Assembly (NCBI GenBank): GCA_913055575.1
Contig: CAJXLI010000005.1
Location: forward strand, 1-40,924
Direction of reading: 5' to 3'
DNA: 40,924 bases
DNA from: an uncultured Ectothiorhodospiraceae bacterium
Lineage (GTDB): Bacteria > Pseudomonadota > Gammaproteobacteria > Nitrococcales > Halorhodospiraceae
In this document: positions 9,477 to 19,020 of the stretch, piece after piece
Numbering within the stretch: the stretch's first letter is position 1
Layout of the letters: every line of letters starts with the position of its first letter
The notes under the pieces: generated by a model
The model's database searches: none
What the model was told of the DNA's origin: nothing
The model's input: only the letters and a program-made list of their open reading frames with translations
Translations under genes and position numbers: made by a program

Positions 9477-10542
9477 AGACCACCTCCTCGCAGACCGTCG
9501 CGATCCGCTCGGCGGCATCCGGACGCGCGACGCTGCGCGCCATGCCGGCCATCCCCGCGAGCCGCTCGCGGTCGGCGAGCAGCCCCGGCAGGAGCTGCGC
9601 CAGGACGCCTGCCTCGACGTCGGCCTGGGGGACCACCCGGGCAGCGCCGACCTCGCGCAGCTGCGCAGCATTGGCGGTCTGGTGGTCATCCACCGCCCAG
9701 GGCAGCGGTACCAGTACCGCCGGCACTCCGGCGGCGGCCAGCTCGGCCACGGTGAGCGCGCCGGCGCGGGCCACGACCAGGTCCGCCCAGCCGTAGGCGC
9801 CAGCCATGTCGTCGATGAAGGGGACGATCTCGGCGCTCACCCCCGCCTCGCGATACCCCGTACGCGCCTCCTCCAGGGTGGCCTCGCCGGCCTGGTGGCA
9901 GATCAGCGGCGCCTCGCCGGCCTCGGCCAGCGCCTGCGGCACCCATCGGTTGAGGGCGCGGGAGCCCTGGCTGCCGCCGAGGACCAGCAGGCGCGGCGGC
10001 CCGGCACGGCCGGCGAAGCGCTGCTGCGGCGCCGCCAAGGCGTGGATCGCCGCACGGGCGGGATTGCCCGTCCACTCGCCGCGCCGCTCCCCCAGAGCCC
10101 CAGGGAAGCCGGTGAGCACCCGCTGGCTGAGCCGCGCCAGGGTGCGGTTGGTCAGGCCGGCACGGGCATTCTGCTCGTGGATCACCAGCGGCCGCCGGGC
10201 CAAGCGCGCGGCCAGCCCCACCGGGCCGGCCACGTAGCCGCCCATGCCCAGGACAACGTCCGGTTGCCAGCGCCGCAGGGCCCGGCCGGCGACCGCCACG
10301 GCCCGGCCCAGGCGGGCGGGCAGGGCCGCCAGGGCACGCGGCCCCTTACCCCGCACCCCGCCGATCTCCAGCCACTCCGAGGCCAGGCCGGCGGCAGGCA
10401 CCGCATGCCCCTCGAGACCCTGGCGGGTACCCAGCCAGACCACCCGGTGACCGCGGCGCTGCAGCACCTCGGCCACCGCCAGGCCGGGGTAGACATGGCC
10501 GCCAGTTCCGCCGGCGGCGATAGCGACGGTCAAGGCGCTCAT
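9469..10542 (-). CDS. murG: Lipid II synthase (UDP-GlcNAc:lipid I GlcNAc transferase)
   Basis: Peripheral inner-membrane GT-B glycosyltransferase that adds GlcNAc to lipid I to give lipid II. The 737-residue ORF-track line is the open frame continuing through ftsW; the gene starts at ATG 10542 ([20 protein letters not shown]), overlapping the ftsW stop by 4 nt, for 357 residues (E. coli 355). The N-terminal [15 protein letters not shown] loop, the internal [12 protein letters not shown] loop, and the C-terminal [20 protein letters not shown] with [14 protein letters not shown] (UDP-GlcNAc binding) are all present. Confidence 0.97.
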   Translation of the reverse strand: MSALTVAIAAGGTGGHVYPGLAVAEVLQRRGHRVVWLGTRQGLEGHAVPAAGLASEWLEIGGVRGKGPRALAALPARLGRAVAVAGRALRRWQPDVVLGMGGYVAGPVGLAARLARRPLVIHEQNARAGLTNRTLARLSQRVLTGFPGALGERRGEWTGNPARAAIHALAAPQQRFAGRAGPPRLLVLGGSQGSRALNRWVPQALAEAGEAPLICHQAGEATLEEARTGYREAGVSAEIVPFIDDMAGAYGWADLVVARAGALTVAELAAAGVPAVLVPLPWAVDDHQTANAAQLREVGAARVVPQADVEAGVLAQLLPGLLADRERLAGMAGMARSVARPDAAERIATVCEEVVYG

Positions 10543-11732
10543 GCCCCCTCCTCCGCGTCGATCGGGCGTACCCCGTCGGCACGTGCCTGCGCCAGCTCGT
10601 AGCCGCAGCGCAGCAGCAGCCCGACCATAGCGCCGGTGACCACGGCGCTGCTGCCGCCGTAGCTGAACAGGGGCAGCGTAAGCCCCTTGGTGGGCAGCAG
10701 GCCCGTGGCTACGCCCATGTTGATGAACGCCTGCAGCCCCAGCACCAGCCCCAGCGCCCAGGCGAGGTAGCCGGCGAAGGGGAGCCGGTGGCGGTGGCAC
10801 TGCCAGCCCAGGGCCATCGCCCGCCAGACGATGTAGGCGAACAGCAGCAGCACCGTGGTGACCCCCAGCAGCCCCAGCTCCTCGGCGAGGACCGAGAAGA
10901 CGAAGTCGGTGTGCGCCTCGGGCAGGTAGAAGAGCTTCTGGACGCTGCCGCCGAGCCCCACCCCCAGCCAGCCGCCGCGGCCGATGGCGATCAACGACTG
11001 GGTCAGCTGGAAGCCGGTATTGAACGGATCCGACCACGGGTCCATGAAGGCGGTCACCCGCTCCCAGCGGTACGGCGAGTAGAGCACCAGGCTCGCCGCC
11101 ACCCCGGCCAGGGCCGCCACCAGGGCTGCGAACCGCCACAACGGCACCCCAGCCAGGTAGAGCAGCCCCCCCACCATGGCCATGAGCATCGCCGCCGTGC
11201 CGAAATCCGGCTGGCACAGCAGCAGGAAGGCGCAGATCCCGGCGACCACCACCGGCGCCATGAAGGCCAGGGTCGAGGTGCGCAGCTGCCGCTGCCGGCG
11301 CACGAGGAAGCCGGCCACGTAGATCGCCACCAGCACCTTCACCGGCTCGGCTACCTGCATGTTGAACACCCCCAGGTGCAGCCAGCGCGCCGCGCCGTTG
11401 ACCTCCCGCCCGACCCCGGGGATGAGGACCAGCAAGAGCAGCCCCAGGGCCACGAGGGCCAGCGCCGGGCCGGTGCGCTGCCAGAGGCTCAGCGGCGCCT
11501 GCAGCGCCGCCGCTGCCACCCCGGCGCCGAGGACGGCGAAGAGGGCCTGGCGCTTGAAGTAGTAGAAGGGATCGCCGGTGGCCTGCTCCGCGACGGAGGT
11601 CGAGGTCGAGGCCACCATGACGAGGCCCAGCAAGGCGGCGGCGATCACCACGCCCACCAGGCGCCGGTCCAGTGCCGGCCACAGCGGCAGGTGCGCCGCG
11701 CGTCCGGAAGCCTCGGCGGCGTAGTCAGCCAT
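10539..11732 (-). CDS. ftsW: Septal peptidoglycan polymerase FtsW (SEDS family)
   Basis: SEDS glycosyltransferase that polymerises lipid II at the septum together with FtsI. I choose ATG 11732 (MADYAAEASGRAAHLPLWPALD), giving 397 residues; the track's 494-residue start lies inside the murD reading. About ten hydrophobic helices are visible. Family motifs are NGAARWLHLG, QPDFGTAAMLMA, FNTGFQLTQSLIAIGRGG, GVGLGGSVQKLFYLPEAHTD, FSVLAEELGLLG, and GLLPTKGLTLPLFSYGGSS. The start codon lies within the last 8 nt of murD. Confidence 0.97.
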   Translation of the reverse strand: MADYAAEASGRAAHLPLWPALDRRLVGVVIAAALLGLVMVASTSTSVAEQATGDPFYYFKRQALFAVLGAGVAAAALQAPLSLWQRTGPALALVALGLLLLVLIPGVGREVNGAARWLHLGVFNMQVAEPVKVLVAIYVAGFLVRRQRQLRTSTLAFMAPVVVAGICAFLLLCQPDFGTAAMLMAMVGGLLYLAGVPLWRFAALVAALAGVAASLVLYSPYRWERVTAFMDPWSDPFNTGFQLTQSLIAIGRGGWLGVGLGGSVQKLFYLPEAHTDFVFSVLAEELGLLGVTTVLLLFAYIVWRAMALGWQCHRHRLPFAGYLAWALGLVLGLQAFINMGVATGLLPTKGLTLPLFSYGGSSAVVTGAMVGLLLRCGYELAQARADGVRPIDAEEGA

Positions 11733-13074
11733 GCGCCACCTCCCCGAGGACGGCCTCGCGGTAGGCCCTGCCGCGCTGCTCGAAGCCGCTGAAGGCGTCG
11801 AAGCTGGCGCAGGCCGGCGCCAGCAGCACCGCATCCCCGGACGCGGCCCGGCGGGCGGCCCGCGCGACGGCGTCGGACAGGCCGGCGGCACGCTCGGTGG
11901 GCGTGCGGCCGGCGATGGCTGCCTCGATGGCTGCGGCGTCTTCGCCGATGAGGATGACCGCCCGGGCGCGCTCGGCGCAGGCCCGGGCCAGCGGCTGGAA
12001 ATCGGCGCCCTTGCCCTGCCCACCGGCGATGAGCACCACCGGCCGCTGCAGCCCCTCGAGGGCTGCTACGGCGGCGCCGACATTGGTCGCCTTGGAGTCG
12101 TTGATCCACTGCACACCGCGCCACTGGCCCACCGGCTCCATGCGGTGGGGCAAGCCGGTAAAACGGCGCAGGACCGCCTGCTGGGCGGCCACCCCGATCC
12201 CCCAGGCGTCGGCCAGGGCCATGGCGGCCAGGGCGTTGGCGCAGTGGGCGCGCCCCGGCACCGGCAGCTCGGCGGCCGCCACGCGCCGCTCGTCGCCGGC
12301 GGCCAGCCACGCCGCGCCGTCCGCCTCCACCAGGCGGTAGCCGGCGGCGGCCCCACCGCTCAGGGCAAAGGAGCGCACGCCGGCGCCCTCGCCGGCCATG
12401 GCCGCGGTCCAGGGATCGTCGGCGTTGACCACCGCCGTCTCCACCCCGTCGAGGATGCGCGCCTTGGCGGCGGCGTAGGCGGACAGGTCGTCGTAGCGGT
12501 CCATGTGATCGGCGCTGACGTTGAGCACGGCGGCGGCCCGAGGGCGGAACCCCGGGCAGGCCTCCAGCTGGAAGCTGGAGACCTCCAGCACGTAGCCGTC
12601 CCGGGGCGCCGCCTCGAGGAGCTCCAGCGCCGGGGTGCCGAGATTGCCGCCCACGGCCACATCCCGGCCGTCGGCCCGGGCCATCTCGCCGAGCAGGGTG
12701 ACCACGGTGCTCTTGCCGTTGGAGCCGGTCACCGCGCAGATCGGCGCCTCGGCGGCCTCGGCGAAGAGGGTCAGCTCCCCGATCACCGGTCGGCCGGCAG
12801 CGCGCAGCTCGGCGAGCACCCCGCAGCGCTGGTCCAGGCCGGGGCTCACCACGACCCGCTCGGCGCCGAGCAGGGTCGCGCGGTCCAGGGCGCCGACGAC
12901 CGCAGGCACCTCCGGCCACTCCGCCCGCAGCTGCGCCAGCCCCGGCGGCTCATGGCGGCTGTCGACGGCGGCCACCGCCTCGCCCTGGCGGCGCAGGTGG
13001 CGGACGCAGGCCAGCCCCGTCGCCCCGAGGCCGGCGACCGCGGTATAGCCGTTGTGCCGATCGCCTGCTGCCAT
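11725..13074 (-). CDS. murD: UDP-N-acetylmuramoyl-L-alanine--D-glutamate ligase
   Basis: Cytoplasmic ligase that adds D-Glu to UDP-MurNAc-L-Ala. The real start is ATG 13074 ([20 protein letters not shown]), which shares its A with the mraY stop (TGATG), giving 449 residues; the 821-residue ORF-track line is this frame read back through mraY. A Rossmann start AVAGLGATGLACVRHL, P-loop [55 protein letters not shown] and the C-terminal LLAPACASFDAFSGFEQRG are all present in order. Confidence 0.97.
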   Translation of the reverse strand: MAAGDRHNGYTAVAGLGATGLACVRHLRRQGEAVAAVDSRHEPPGLAQLRAEWPEVPAVVGALDRATLLGAERVVVSPGLDQRCGVLAELRAAGRPVIGELTLFAEAAEAPICAVTGSNGKSTVVTLLGEMARADGRDVAVGGNLGTPALELLEAAPRDGYVLEVSSFQLEACPGFRPRAAAVLNVSADHMDRYDDLSAYAAAKARILDGVETAVVNADDPWTAAMAGEGAGVRSFALSGGAAAGYRLVEADGAAWLAAGDERRVAAAELPVPGRAHCANALAAMALADAWGIGVAAQQAVLRRFTGLPHRMEPVGQWRGVQWINDSKATNVGAAVAALEGLQRPVVLIAGGQGKGADFQPLARACAERARAVILIGEDAAAIEAAIAGRTPTERAAGLSDAVARAARRAASGDAVLLAPACASFDAFSGFEQRGRAYREAVLGEVAHG

Positions 13075-14156
13075 CAGCGGACCTTGAGCAGCGCCAGGCC
13101 GACGAGGACCAGGACCACGGTGATGATCCAGAAGCGCACGATGACCCGTGGCTCCGGCCAGCCCTTGAGCTCGTAGTGGTGGTGGAGCGGCGCCATGCGG
13201 AACACCCGCCGGCCGGTCAGCTTGTAGGACAGGACCTGGACCATCACCGAGACGGTCTCCAGGACAAATACCCCGCCCATGATGAACAGCACGATCTCCT
13301 GGCGCACGGCCACGGCGATGACCCCGAGGGCCGCGCCCAGGGAGAGCGCCCCCACATCGCCCATGAACACCTGGGCCGGGTAGGTGTTGTACCAGAGGAA
13401 CCCGAGCCCGGCGCCGACGATGGCACCGCAGAAGATGACCAGCTCGCCCACGCCCGGCAGCGAAGGGATGTTCAGGTAATCGGCGAAGATCTGGTGGCCC
13501 GTGGCGTAGGCGAACACCGCCAGACCCCCGGCGACGAGGACCGTCGGCATGATCGCCAGGCCGTCGAGCCCGTCGGTGAGGTTGACCGCGTTGGAGCTGC
13601 CGACGATCACCACCGTGGCCAGGGCGATGAAGCCGCCCCCGAGGGGGATAGTCCACTCCTTGAACAACGGCAGCACCAGGCTGGTCTCGACGGGCTCGAC
13701 GGCCGTGGCGAAGAGGAAACCGCTCGCCAGCAGCGCAGCGAGTAGCTGCAGTCCGAACTTGGTGTGCGCCCGTAGGCCCTGGCTGTCCTGGCGAATCAGC
13801 TTGAGGGTGTCGTCGGCACCGCCGATCCCCCCGAAGGCGAGGGTGACCAGCAGGACCGTCCATACGTAGCGATTGGTCAGGTCCGCCCACAGCAGGGTGG
13901 AGACGGCGATGGCGAGGAGGATCAGGGCACCGCCCATGGTCGGGGTACCGGTCTTCTGCAGGTGCGCCTCGGGCCCGTCGTCCCGGACCTGCTGCCCGAT
14001 CTGGTGGAGCACCAGGCGCTGAATCACCGCCGGGCCGATCAGCAGCGCAATCCCCAGGGCCGTGAGCACCCCGAGGATGGTCCGGAACGTGATGTACTGG
14101 AAGACGTTGAAGCCGGAATGGAACGCCTCCAGCAGCATGGCTACGTGGTAGAGCAC
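13074..14156 (-). CDS. mraY: Phospho-N-acetylmuramoyl-pentapeptide transferase
   Basis: Integral inner-membrane enzyme that transfers phospho-MurNAc-pentapeptide to undecaprenyl phosphate, forming lipid I. It has 360 residues (E. coli 360) and about ten membrane helices. Key motifs are [28 protein letters not shown] (first Asp pair), [30 protein letters not shown] (third Asp) and the [14 protein letters not shown] triple-His loop. The residue after the first Asp pair is Thr where Tyr is usual (VDDYxK in E. coli). The gene overlaps the 3' end of murF by 16 nt. Confidence 0.97.
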   Translation of the reverse strand: MLYHVAMLLEAFHSGFNVFQYITFRTILGVLTALGIALLIGPAVIQRLVLHQIGQQVRDDGPEAHLQKTGTPTMGGALILLAIAVSTLLWADLTNRYVWTVLLVTLAFGGIGGADDTLKLIRQDSQGLRAHTKFGLQLLAALLASGFLFATAVEPVETSLVLPLFKEWTIPLGGGFIALATVVIVGSSNAVNLTDGLDGLAIMPTVLVAGGLAVFAYATGHQIFADYLNIPSLPGVGELVIFCGAIVGAGLGFLWYNTYPAQVFMGDVGALSLGAALGVIAVAVRQEIVLFIMGGVFVLETVSVMVQVLSYKLTGRRVFRMAPLHHHYELKGWPEPRVIVRFWIITVVLVLVGLALLKVR

Positions 14157-15508
14157 CTGGATGACCTCCCCTGCTCAGGATCCTCGACAACCAGCGCCCG
14201 GGCCACTCGCTCCATGGCGGCCGAGCGCGAGCCCTTGATCAGCACAGCGGCGTCCGCCGTCAGCTCCGCAGCGCACGCCTCGATGAGCGCTTGGTGATCC
14301 GGGAAGCTGCGCCCGCCCGGACCGAAGGCCTCTGCCGCGGGGGCCGCCGCGTCACCGACCGTCCATAGCCGGGCCACACCGGCGGCGCGCGCCTGCTCGC
14401 CGGCACGCCGGTGCCACGGCGCGCTCTCCGCCCCGAGCTCGCCCATGCTCCCCAGCAGCAGCCACGCCGGGCCGTCGAGCTCGCGCAGCACATCGATGGC
14501 CGCCCGCAGGCTGCCCGGGTTAGCGTTGTAGGTATCATCGATGACCCAGCCGCCGTGGCAGCCGGGGCGCAGCTGCAGGCGGCCGGGCACGGGCCGGGCC
14601 GCGGCCACCGCCGAGAGGATCGCGCTCGGCGGGGCCGCCACGGCGCAGGCGCAGGCGGCCGCCGCGGCGACATTGCCGGCGTTGTGGGCGCCGAGCAGCG
14701 GCGTCGGCGCCGCCATCCAGCCGCTACCGAGGTCCAGCTCCAGGCGCCGCGCGTGGCCGCGGTAGCGGATCTGCCCACTGTCCGCGCCGAAGGTCAGGCA
14801 GCGCCGGGCCCCGGCCAGCTCGCGCCAGAGCCCGCAGAAATCGTCGTCGGCATTGATCACGGCCACGCTGTCGCGCGCCAACCCCTCGAAGAGCTCGCCC
14901 TTGACGCGGGCGACCCCGGCGACCGAGCCGAACCCGGCCAGGTGGGCCGGACCGGCGTTGGTGACCACCCCGACATCCGGGTGTGCCCAGGCGGTGAGCT
15001 GCGCGATCTCGCCGGGCGCGTTGGCGCCGAGCTCGATGACCGCGTAGCGGTGCTCGGCGCCGAGCCGGCAGAGCGTCTCGGGGACGCCGAGCAGATTGTT
15101 GCGGTTGCCCTCGGTAGCGAGGGTAGGCCCGAGCTCGCCGAGCATGCTGGCGAGCAGGTCCTTGACCGTGGTCTTGCCGTTGCTGCCGGTAACCGCCACC
15201 AGGCGGGCCGGGCTGCGGCGCCGGCACTCGGCACCGAGTGCCGCCAGCGCTGCCGCCGGATCCGCCACCACGACCGTGGGCAGCGCCGCCACCGGCCTTT
15301 GCCCCAGCATCGCCACGGCGCCGCGGCCGGCGGCGTCGGCAGCGAAGTCGTGGCCGTCCGCCCGGGCGCCGGGCAGCGCCACGAACAGCGATCCCGGCCC
15401 GGCGCGCCGGCTGTCTAGGGCCACATCGTGGACCGGGGCCGCCGGCTCCTCGCCGGCCAGCCGGCCGCCGGTAATCGCCGCGATCTGGGCCAGGCCTAGC
15501 GGGTCCAT
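14141..15508 (-). CDS. murF: UDP-MurNAc-tripeptide--D-Ala-D-Ala ligase
   Basis: Adds the D-Ala-D-Ala made by DdlB to UDP-MurNAc-tripeptide, finishing the cytoplasmic pentapeptide precursor. 455 residues, normal for MurF. The N-terminal uridine-binding part holds [19 protein letters not shown] and RADGHDF, the P-loop is [19 protein letters not shown], then [37 protein letters not shown], and the C-terminal [16 protein letters not shown] and [15 protein letters not shown]. It begins inside the last 13 nt of murE and its end overlaps mraY by 16 nt. Confidence 0.97.
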   Translation of the reverse strand: MDPLGLAQIAAITGGRLAGEEPAAPVHDVALDSRRAGPGSLFVALPGARADGHDFAADAAGRGAVAMLGQRPVAALPTVVVADPAAALAALGAECRRRSPARLVAVTGSNGKTTVKDLLASMLGELGPTLATEGNRNNLLGVPETLCRLGAEHRYAVIELGANAPGEIAQLTAWAHPDVGVVTNAGPAHLAGFGSVAGVARVKGELFEGLARDSVAVINADDDFCGLWRELAGARRCLTFGADSGQIRYRGHARRLELDLGSGWMAAPTPLLGAHNAGNVAAAAACACAVAAPPSAILSAVAAARPVPGRLQLRPGCHGGWVIDDTYNANPGSLRAAIDVLRELDGPAWLLLGSMGELGAESAPWHRRAGEQARAAGVARLWTVGDAAAPAAEAFGPGGRSFPDHQALIEACAAELTADAAVLIKGSRSAAMERVARALVVEDPEQGRSSRCSTT

Positions 15509-17013
15509 GGCACCCCCCCAGGCCCGCTCAGCCAGCGCGCGGCCTCCTCCCGGTCGGAGAATGGGGTGGCGCCATCGGCCCTCTCCTGGAGCGTCTCGCG
15601 CCCCTTGCCGGCGATGAGCACCGCGTCCGCCGGGCCGGCAGCCTCGATGGCCGAGCGGATGGCCTCGCCACGATCCGCGACGGGCTCGGCAGCCTCGCCG
15701 GCCCCGGCGGCGATCGCGTCACGGATCGCCGAGGGCGGCTCGGTGCGGGGATTGTCGTCCGTAACCACGACCCGGTCGGCTAGGCGGGCGGCCACTTCGC
15801 CCATGAGGGGGCGCTTGCCGGGATCCCGATCGCCGCCGCAGCCGAAGACCACCGTCAGCCGCCCATCGGTGTGCTCGCGCAGGGCCGCCAGCGCCTGCTC
15901 GAGCGCGCCGGGCGTGTGGGCGTAATCCACGACGACCAGGGGGTCGTCGGCACCGCCGGGGAGACGCTCCATGCGTCCCGGCACCGGCCACAGGCCGGCC
16001 AGGCGCTCCAGGGCCGCATCCAGCGGCCGCCCGAGGGCGAGGGCCGCCCCCAGGGCGGCGAGGGCATTGGCGACGTTGAAGCGGCCGAGCAGGGGCAGGT
16101 GGACCGACCGGCGGACCCCGCCGAGCCGCAGTGCCACGCGGAGGCCGTCCGGGAGGGGGGTTACCGCCTCCGCCGCCAGGTCCGCGGACGCCCCGGCGGC
16201 GCTGTAGGTGAACACAGCCCCGGCGGCGCGCTCGTAGAGGCGCTGCCCCAGCTCGTCGTCGAGGTTCAACACCCGCGCGCGCAGCGTAGGCAGCTCGAAT
16301 AGCCGGCTCTTGGCGTCGGCGTAGGCCTCCATGGAGCCGTGGTAGTCCAGGTGATCCCGCCCGAGCTGGGTCAGCACCGCCAGGTCCACCGCCGTACCGG
16401 CCAGGCGCCCCTGCTCCAGGGCGTGGGAGGAGGCCTCCATGGCGATCCCACTGGCGCCCGCGTCCCGGCAAGCAGCGAGGGCCCGCTGCAGCGCCGCGGC
16501 GTCGGGCGTGGTCAGGTCGGCGGGCTGGAGGCGATCGATACGGCCGTACCCCAGGGTCCCGACCACCCCCCAGTGGGCCTCAGGCTCGCTGAGCAGCTGC
16601 GCCACGAAGTGGGTCACGGAGGTCTTGCCGTCCGTACCGGTAACCGCGATCACCGCCAGGTCCCGGGACGGCTCGCGGTAGAGCCGGCCCGCGATCGCGC
16701 TCAGGTGGCGCCGCAACCCGGAAACGGCGACCAGCGGCACCCCGGCCGCGGCGGTGGCGGTGGCAGCCTCGCCCGGGTCGCCGTCACTCTCCGGATCCCA
16801 GGCGACGGCTGCCGCGCCGGCCGACAGGGCGTCGGCGACGAAGGCCAGGCCGTGGCATCGCTGCCCGGACAGCGCCACGAAGAGATCGCCGGGCACGAGG
16901 CGCCGCGTGTCGAGGCTCATGCCGTGGATGGCCACCGCCGGTAGCGCCTCGCTGACCCAGGGCGCCAGGAGCCAGCGTAGCGTTACGGGCTGCCCGAGCG
17001 ACGCCGTGCTCAT
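15496..17013 (-). CDS. murE: UDP-MurNAc-L-Ala-D-Glu--2,6-diaminopimelate ligase
   Basis: Adds meso-diaminopimelate as the third residue of the stem peptide. 505 residues. The P-loop is AVTGTDGKTSVTHFV; LTTPDAAALQRAL, GIAMEASSHALEQGR and GRDHLDYHGSMEAYADAKSRLF follow, then DYAHTPGALEQAL, FGCGGDRDPGKRPLMG and VVTDDNPRTEPPSAI. The DNPR motif is the accepted marker for diaminopimelate rather than lysine specificity. Lys in the SRLF region is the carbamylated-lysine position of the family. It overlaps the ftsI stop by 4 nt (ATGA). Confidence 0.97.
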   Translation of the reverse strand: MSTASLGQPVTLRWLLAPWVSEALPAVAIHGMSLDTRRLVPGDLFVALSGQRCHGLAFVADALSAGAAAVAWDPESDGDPGEAATATAAAGVPLVAVSGLRRHLSAIAGRLYREPSRDLAVIAVTGTDGKTSVTHFVAQLLSEPEAHWGVVGTLGYGRIDRLQPADLTTPDAAALQRALAACRDAGASGIAMEASSHALEQGRLAGTAVDLAVLTQLGRDHLDYHGSMEAYADAKSRLFELPTLRARVLNLDDELGQRLYERAAGAVFTYSAAGASADLAAEAVTPLPDGLRVALRLGGVRRSVHLPLLGRFNVANALAALGAALALGRPLDAALERLAGLWPVPGRMERLPGGADDPLVVVDYAHTPGALEQALAALREHTDGRLTVVFGCGGDRDPGKRPLMGEVAARLADRVVVTDDNPRTEPPSAIRDAIAAGAGEAAEPVADRGEAIRSAIEAAGPADAVLIAGKGRETLQERADGATPFSDREEAARWLSGPGGVPWTR

Positions 17014-18740
17014 GGCGCCTCCCCCTTTGCGACGGCGCTCGCCTCCCGGCGCGGCAGGTCGTCGGGCGGGATATTGAGGATCCGCAGCGTCTCGCTCATC
17101 ACGCGAGAGAAGACGGGGGCCGCCACCTGGCCGCCGTAGTACGCCTCGCTGCGGGGCTCATCGATGGTGACCGCCATCACCAGGCGCGGGTCCGAGGCGG
17201 GCACGAAGCCGACGAAGGAGGCGATGTAGTCGTCCTCGGCGTAGCCGCCAGGCCCGCTCTTGTGCACCGTCCCGGTCTTACCGGCCACCCGGTAGCCGGG
17301 GATGGCGGCACGTTCCCCGGTCCCGTCCGGCGCCACGACGCCCTCGAGCATCCCGCGTAGCCGGCGCGCCAGGCCGGCGTCGAGGATACGGCGCCCCTCC
17401 GGCGGCGCCTCGAGCGCCCGGATCGAGGTCGGCCGGATCACCCCGCCCCGGGCCAGCGCGGCGTAGGCCCGGGCCAGCTGCAGCGGCGTCGCCGCGATCC
17501 CGTAGCCGTAGGCCAGGGTCGCACGCTGCACCTCCCCCTGGGGCGGGGCCGGCAGGAAGACTCCGCTGGACTCCTCCACCAGGCCGCTACGGGTCCGGGC
17601 ACCGAAGCCGAAGGCCTGGAGGGTCTCCCAGAGGGCGCGCGGCTCGGTATCCAGCGCGATCTTCGCCGCACCGACATTGCTGGACTTCTGGATCACGCCG
17701 GCGACATCGAGCGTCCCGTGATCGACAACGTCGCGCACGGTGTGGCCTCCGACCCGCAGGGTACCGGGTGCTGTCTCGAACACCTGCCCCTTACGGATGG
17801 CGTCGCTGGACAGGGCCGCGGCCACTGTGAAGGGCTTGATGACCGAGCCCGGCTCCTGCGTCCAGTTCACCACGCGGTTGCGGCGCTGCTCGGGATCGAC
17901 CCCGGAGCGCCGGTGCGGGTTGAACGACGGCTGGCTGGCCATCGCCAGCACCTCGCCGGTCGTGGCGTCCAGCACCACCGCGCTGCCAGACGCGGCGCTG
18001 TGGCGCTTGACCGCCCGCTTGAGCTCGCGGTAGGCGATGTACTGGATGTGCCGATCGAGGGCGAGCGCCACATCCTCGCCGGGCTGCGGCTCGCGCAGGA
18101 GCCCCACGCCCTCGACGGTGCGGCCGTGCAGGTCCTGGATGACCCGCTTGGCTCCGCTACGGCCGCTGAGCACCTCGTTGAACGCCAGCTCGGCCCCGGC
18201 CAGGCCGCGGCCGTCGATATCCGTGAAGCCGACCGGCTGGGCCGCGACCTCGCCCGCCGGGTAGAACCGCTGGAACTCCTGCTTCAGGTGGACGCCGGGC
18301 GCCTCCATGCGCGCGATCCGGTCAGCGACGTCGGGGGCCAGGTGGCGCTCCAGGTAGACGAACTCGCGATCCCGGCGCGCCTCCAGGTACGTGCGCAGCT
18401 CCTCCGCCGAGCGCGGCAGCTCACCGGCGACCTCCTCCAGGGCCGGCCCATCGTCGAGCAGCTTCGCCGGCTGGGCCCAGGCAGACTGGACCGGCGAGCT
18501 GACCGCCAGCGGCTCACCGTGGCGGTCGGTGATGACGCCGCGGTGGGCCTGCATCTCGACCGTGCGCATATGGCGCGCCTGCGCCTCGCTGTGCAAGAAC
18601 TCGCTGTTGATGATCTGCAGATCGAGGGCACGCAGGAAGATCGCCACGGGGGCAAGGAGCAGCACGCCCAGCACGCTGGCGAACCGCCAGCGCGGCGGCC
18701 CTTCCAACGTCGGCTTGCGGCGCGCACTGCGGCTCACCAT
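17010..18740 (-). CDS. ftsI: Peptidoglycan D,D-transpeptidase FtsI (PBP3)
   Basis: Class B penicillin-binding protein that crosslinks septal peptidoglycan in complex with FtsW. 576 residues. A short basic tail and one membrane helix (about 21-40, FASVLGVLLLAPVAIFLRAL), a non-catalytic domain starting HRGVITDRHGEPLAVSSPV, and a C-terminal transpeptidase domain with the catalytic tetrad QEPGSVIKPFTVA (SxxK), KSSNVGAAKIA (SxN) and VAGKTGTVHKSG (KTG). The SxxK reads SVIK where E. coli has STVK. It begins 7 nt after the ftsL stop. It is the target of septal beta-lactams. Confidence 0.97.
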   Translation of the reverse strand: MVSRSARRKPTLEGPPRWRFASVLGVLLLAPVAIFLRALDLQIINSEFLHSEAQARHMRTVEMQAHRGVITDRHGEPLAVSSPVQSAWAQPAKLLDDGPALEEVAGELPRSAEELRTYLEARRDREFVYLERHLAPDVADRIARMEAPGVHLKQEFQRFYPAGEVAAQPVGFTDIDGRGLAGAELAFNEVLSGRSGAKRVIQDLHGRTVEGVGLLREPQPGEDVALALDRHIQYIAYRELKRAVKRHSAASGSAVVLDATTGEVLAMASQPSFNPHRRSGVDPEQRRNRVVNWTQEPGSVIKPFTVAAALSSDAIRKGQVFETAPGTLRVGGHTVRDVVDHGTLDVAGVIQKSSNVGAAKIALDTEPRALWETLQAFGFGARTRSGLVEESSGVFLPAPPQGEVQRATLAYGYGIAATPLQLARAYAALARGGVIRPTSIRALEAPPEGRRILDAGLARRLRGMLEGVVAPDGTGERAAIPGYRVAGKTGTVHKSGPGGYAEDDYIASFVGFVPASDPRLVMAVTIDEPRSEAYYGGQVAAPVFSRVMSETLRILNIPPDDLPRREASAVAKGEAP

Positions 18741-18747
18741 CCCCTCC

Positions 18748-19020
18748 TCAAGGGCGCCTCAAGATCACGATGTCGCTGCGCGCGGGCAGCTCCATGCCGA
18801 GCTCCGCCCGGGCCAGCCGCTCCACCCGGCCGTGCTTGGCGAGGGCGCTCTGCTCGAGCTGCAGCTTGCGCCACTCCTCGCGCAGCCGGTCGCGGCGCTC
18901 GAGCTCCTGCTGCATGGTGGCGAAGACGGAGCGATACTCGTGCTGGAGCCCGACGAGCCCGAGGGCGCTCGCCACGACGGCGACCACCAGGCCCCCCGCC
19001 AGCCAGCCAGAGCGGCTCAT
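18748..19020 (-). CDS. ftsL: Cell division protein FtsL
   Basis: Small bitopic protein of the FtsQLB divisome complex. 90 residues: a very short cytoplasmic N-terminus, one membrane helix (about 6-24, [19 protein letters not shown]), then a periplasmic coiled coil ([35 protein letters not shown]) and the conserved end [24 protein letters not shown]. Sequence conservation is low in this family, so the call depends on size, topology and position between rsmH and ftsI. Start overlaps the rsmH stop (ATGA). Confidence 0.94.
   Translation of the reverse strand: MSRSGWLAGGLVVAVVASALGLVGLQHEYRSVFATMQQELERRDRLREEWRKLQLEQSALAKHGRVERLARAELGMELPARSDIVILRRP

Noticed and set aside
13075-14190. Extended N-terminus of murD in the 821-residue ORF line
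   Set aside because: The extra residues are the mraY gene in another frame; MurD has its normal start and length from 13074.
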